Made by a program: the position numbers and the translations under genes
Assembly: GCF_016807805.1 (NCBI RefSeq)
Contig: NZ_CP063362.1
Span: 4,754,501 to 4,818,500 of the forward strand
Reading direction: 5' to 3'
DNA: 64,000 nucleotides
From: Xanthobacter dioxanivorans
Lineage (GTDB): Bacteria > Pseudomonadota > Alphaproteobacteria > Rhizobiales > Xanthobacteraceae
The notes under the pieces: model-generated
The model's input: the letters and a program-made list of their open reading frames with translations, nothing else
What the model was told of the DNA's origin: nothing
Databases searched by the model: none
In this document: positions 62,458 through 64,000 of the stretch, one piece after another
How the letters are laid out: each line of letters starts with the position of its first letter
How positions within the stretch are numbered: position 1 is the stretch's first letter

Positions 62458-63003
62458 TCAACGTGTTTGGGCGCGCCATTCGAAGTGGCCGCTGTCGTCT
62501 TCGTCGGTCCACACCGGCATCGCGCGGCCGATGATCGAGCTGGTGGGAATGGGACCGAAGTAGCGGCCGTCGAGGCTGTCGCGGACGGACCAGTTCATGA
62601 GGAAAATCTCGCCGTCCGCGACGCGCAGGCAGCCCTGCCAGACGGGCAGATCACGGCCGAGGCGGTCGTGCCGCAGCGCCTCTCCCATCGCGATGCCATC
62701 GACGGTGATGCGAGCGCCGGTTCGGCAGACCTGCTGCCCCGGAAGGCCGGCAACGCGCTTCATGAGCGGGACGCCGCGCGGCAGGTAGCCGCGCTCGGCC
62801 AGGAACGTGGCGAGCGGTTCGGGAGCGGCCACGGCGACCAGGTCGGTCACGTCGAGCCGGGGTGATCGATCGATAGAATAGAGCCCGATCGGCGTGCTGG
62901 CCGAGGCGTTCCAAATCAGCTTCGGCGCAATGTGGATGAACGACAGGCCGCCGATCAGCATCACGGCGAAATACGTCGTCATGACGTAACCGAAGCGGGT
63001 CAT
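62458..63003 (-). CDS. traF: TraF pilin-processing protease (S26 signal peptidase-like)
   Basis: A 181-aa inner-membrane serine protease with one N-terminal helix (YFAVMLIGGLSFIHIAP). The catalytic pair is Ser36 in ASASTPIGLY and Lys82 in PLMKRVAGLPG. In RP4-type systems TraF cleaves and cyclises the TrbC pilin, so its substrate is probably the trbC product here. It overlaps the DUF2840 gene by 4 nt. Confidence 0.9.
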   Translation of the reverse strand: MTRFGYVMTTYFAVMLIGGLSFIHIAPKLIWNASASTPIGLYSIDRSPRLDVTDLVAVAAPEPLATFLAERGYLPRGVPLMKRVAGLPGQQVCRTGARITVDGIAMGEALRHDRLGRDLPVWQGCLRVADGEIFLMNWSVRDSLDGRYFGPIPTSSIIGRAMPVWTDEDDSGHFEWRAQTR

Positions 63004-63521
63004 GGCTGGGCACTCCGGCGCTTCAGGAATGCCCGATGCTGCTCGAACGTGTAGGCACGAGGCTCGTGGCCTGCCGTCAGGCGGTTGTGGATGTGCCGCC
63101 AATGATCGGGCGAGACTGCTGCCGGATCGATGTTGAGCGCTTCGATGGCGTCGATGAGTTGGAGTACGTGCTCGACCTTCGGCCAGCCTTCGAGCTTGAG
63201 CAGGATGTCACCGCCCGGGCGCACGAACGGTAGCGTCTGATAGGGTTGGCGCGGCGAGACGGCGCGCACGATGTCGATGCGCGAGATGACCGTGCCGAAA
63301 TCGTTGGAGGCCCAGCGGACGAACGCGAAGACGCTGCCCGGCTGGTAGGAGAGGATACGCCGGCGGCGATCCAGAATTTGCTCGTGGACGTCGTCTCCGA
63401 ACCGGATCCAATATTCGATCTTCTTCTCAATCCAGGTCAGTTCGACATGGGTCAGGTGGTCGGACGCGAGCGCGGACGGCGACGGGCCGCTGCGCACGCG
63501 CGGGGCCGCGGTGCCGGTCAT
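63000..63521 (-). CDS. DUF2840 protein
   Basis: A 173-aa protein with the DUF2840 hallmarks: HVELTWIEKKIEYWIRFG, PGSVFAFVRWASNDFGTVISRIDIVRA and GGDILLKLEGWPKVEHVLQLIDAIE. It is found in the same block (DUF736-traF-DUF2840-parA) of many conjugative elements. Function unknown. Both ends overlap neighbours by 4 nt, so it is co-translated with traF and the RHH gene. Confidence 0.87.
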   Translation of the reverse strand: MTGTAAPRVRSGPSPSALASDHLTHVELTWIEKKIEYWIRFGDDVHEQILDRRRRILSYQPGSVFAFVRWASNDFGTVISRIDIVRAVSPRQPYQTLPFVRPGGDILLKLEGWPKVEHVLQLIDAIEALNIDPAAVSPDHWRHIHNRLTAGHEPRAYTFEQHRAFLKRRSAQP

Positions 63522-63772
63522 GATGGATCTCCTTCGGTCGGGGGAAATTCGCGCGCGAGCAGATCGCGCAGCATGTCGGCGACCGTGACGCCGCGCCGGA
63601 ATGCTGCGATCTTGATGCGCCCGCGCAATTCGGAGGTGACGTCGATGGTCAATCGCGCCGAGAACACGGCGGCGTCCGGGCCGCGCGCAGGCGGCGGCCC
63701 TGACGACTTGATCCAGTGTTCAGCGTCGCCGGGCCGGGCGGCGAAGCCGCGTTTCTGAGACGGCCCGGTCAT
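63518..63772 (-). CDS. Small RHH-type protein next to parA
   Basis: An 84-aa protein beginning MTGPSQKRGFAARPGDAEHWIK, with a likely ribbon-helix-helix at the C terminus (ARLTIDVTSELRGRIKIAAFRRGVTVADMLRDLL). Its position directly after parA suggests a ParB-like or CopG-like partner in element maintenance, or a regulator of the transfer operon. The parA stop overlaps its ATG (ATGA). Confidence 0.75.
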   Translation of the reverse strand: MTGPSQKRGFAARPGDAEHWIKSSGPPPARGPDAAVFSARLTIDVTSELRGRIKIAAFRRGVTVADMLRDLLAREFPPTEGDPS

Positions 63773-64000
63773 AATCCGAGCCTCCCGACCTCGGCGCACA
63801 GTGCGGCGATCTCGCGCGCGGCCGGGCTGTCGTCGTCGACCTCCGACACGAGGCGTCCGGACTGCGCCGTATCGGCGAAGGCGACGCGCTGGCCGATGGT
63901 GGATGCCAGCACCGGCGGATCGTGATCGGCGAGCGTCTCGGCTGTTTCGCGGGCGATGACGGTTCGCGCACCGCATCGGTTCAGCACGAAGCGGGCCGCG
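63769..64000 (-). CDS. ParA-family partition ATPase (C-terminal part, gene cut by window end)
   Basis: The last 76 codons of a ParA-like protein: FVLNRCGARTVIARETAETL, then PVLASTIGQRVAFADTAQSGRLV and the usual AAREIAALCAEV ending. The Walker motifs lie to the right of the window. ParA ATPases of conjugative elements stabilise the excised form. It heads the DUF2840-traF-DUF736 group. Confidence 0.85.
   Translation of the reverse strand, partial: AARFVLNRCGARTVIARETAETLADHDPPVLASTIGQRVAFADTAQSGRLVSEVDDDSPAAREIAALCAEVGRLGL

Larger units (their letters stand above)
46050..64000. mobile_element. Conjugation module of a Tn4371-like integrative and conjugative element (partial)
   Basis: The gene order DUF2274-trbI-G-F-L-K-J-E-D-C-B-copG-traG-relaxase-transglycosylase-DUF736-traF-DUF2840-RHH-parA is that of Tn4371-family elements. 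All known core transfer parts are intact, so transfer could be functional. The integrase, replication region and cargo would lie to the right. The left boundary is probably between 44405 and 46050, but no att repeat was found. A plasmid location cannot be excluded. Confidence 0.8.

Overview
The window is high-GC bacterial DNA with long, tightly packed operons (many 1-4 nt stop/start overlaps and frequent GTG starts). The gene families suggest a Hyphomicrobiales alphaproteobacterium, perhaps near Xanthobacter or Azorhizobium; this is inferred from gene style, not proven. No rRNA, tRNA or CRISPR was seen.

1-23.8 kb is a complete-looking catecholate siderophore island. It holds a CeuD/VctC-type ABC importer (permease cut by the window edge), an EntS exporter, a MacA/MacB-like efflux pair, and a biosynthetic operon in the order stand-alone aryl carrier protein, MbtH, dimodular EntF-like NRPS, entC, entE, entB (isochorismatase only) and entA. 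An AraC regulator, a TonB receptor and a secreted Fes-like esterase follow. The NRPS (C-A-PCP-C-A-PCP-TE, no epimerase) predicts a cyclic tris(2,3-dihydroxybenzoyl-X-serine). The second A domain reads as serine; the first is probably for a polar or basic residue. Secreted esterase plus Ceu-like importer suggests that the ferric trilactone is opened in the periplasm.

23.9-33.6 kb is ordinary accessory chromosome: an integrase stub, a molybdopterin oxidoreductase, a DapA-family lyase with a five-gene branched-chain-type ABC transporter, and a MocR regulator. 33.6-39.4 kb is a decayed prophage piece with internal virion protein genes on the minus strand. One of these genes is frameshifted and runs into a fragment of an MmeI-type DNA methyltransferase.

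40.5-44.4 kb is a bufferin-type RiPP locus. A DUF2282 precursor (bufA), MNIO enzyme (bufB), DUF2063 partner (bufC) and DoxX gene lie opposite a sigF-nrsF pair. The intergenic region carries two copies of the same promoter, GTAACG-N16-CGAA, one on each strand and each facing one operon. This is strong sequence evidence that SigF controls both.

44.7-64 kb starts with a serine recombinase and an AbiEi-like fragment. It continues as the conjugation module of a Tn4371-like integrative element: LysR, DUF2274, trbI-G-F-L-K-J-E-D-C-B, a CopG-like protein, traG, a DUF3363-type relaxase, a lytic transglycosylase, DUF736, traF, DUF2840, an RHH protein and parA, which runs off the right edge.
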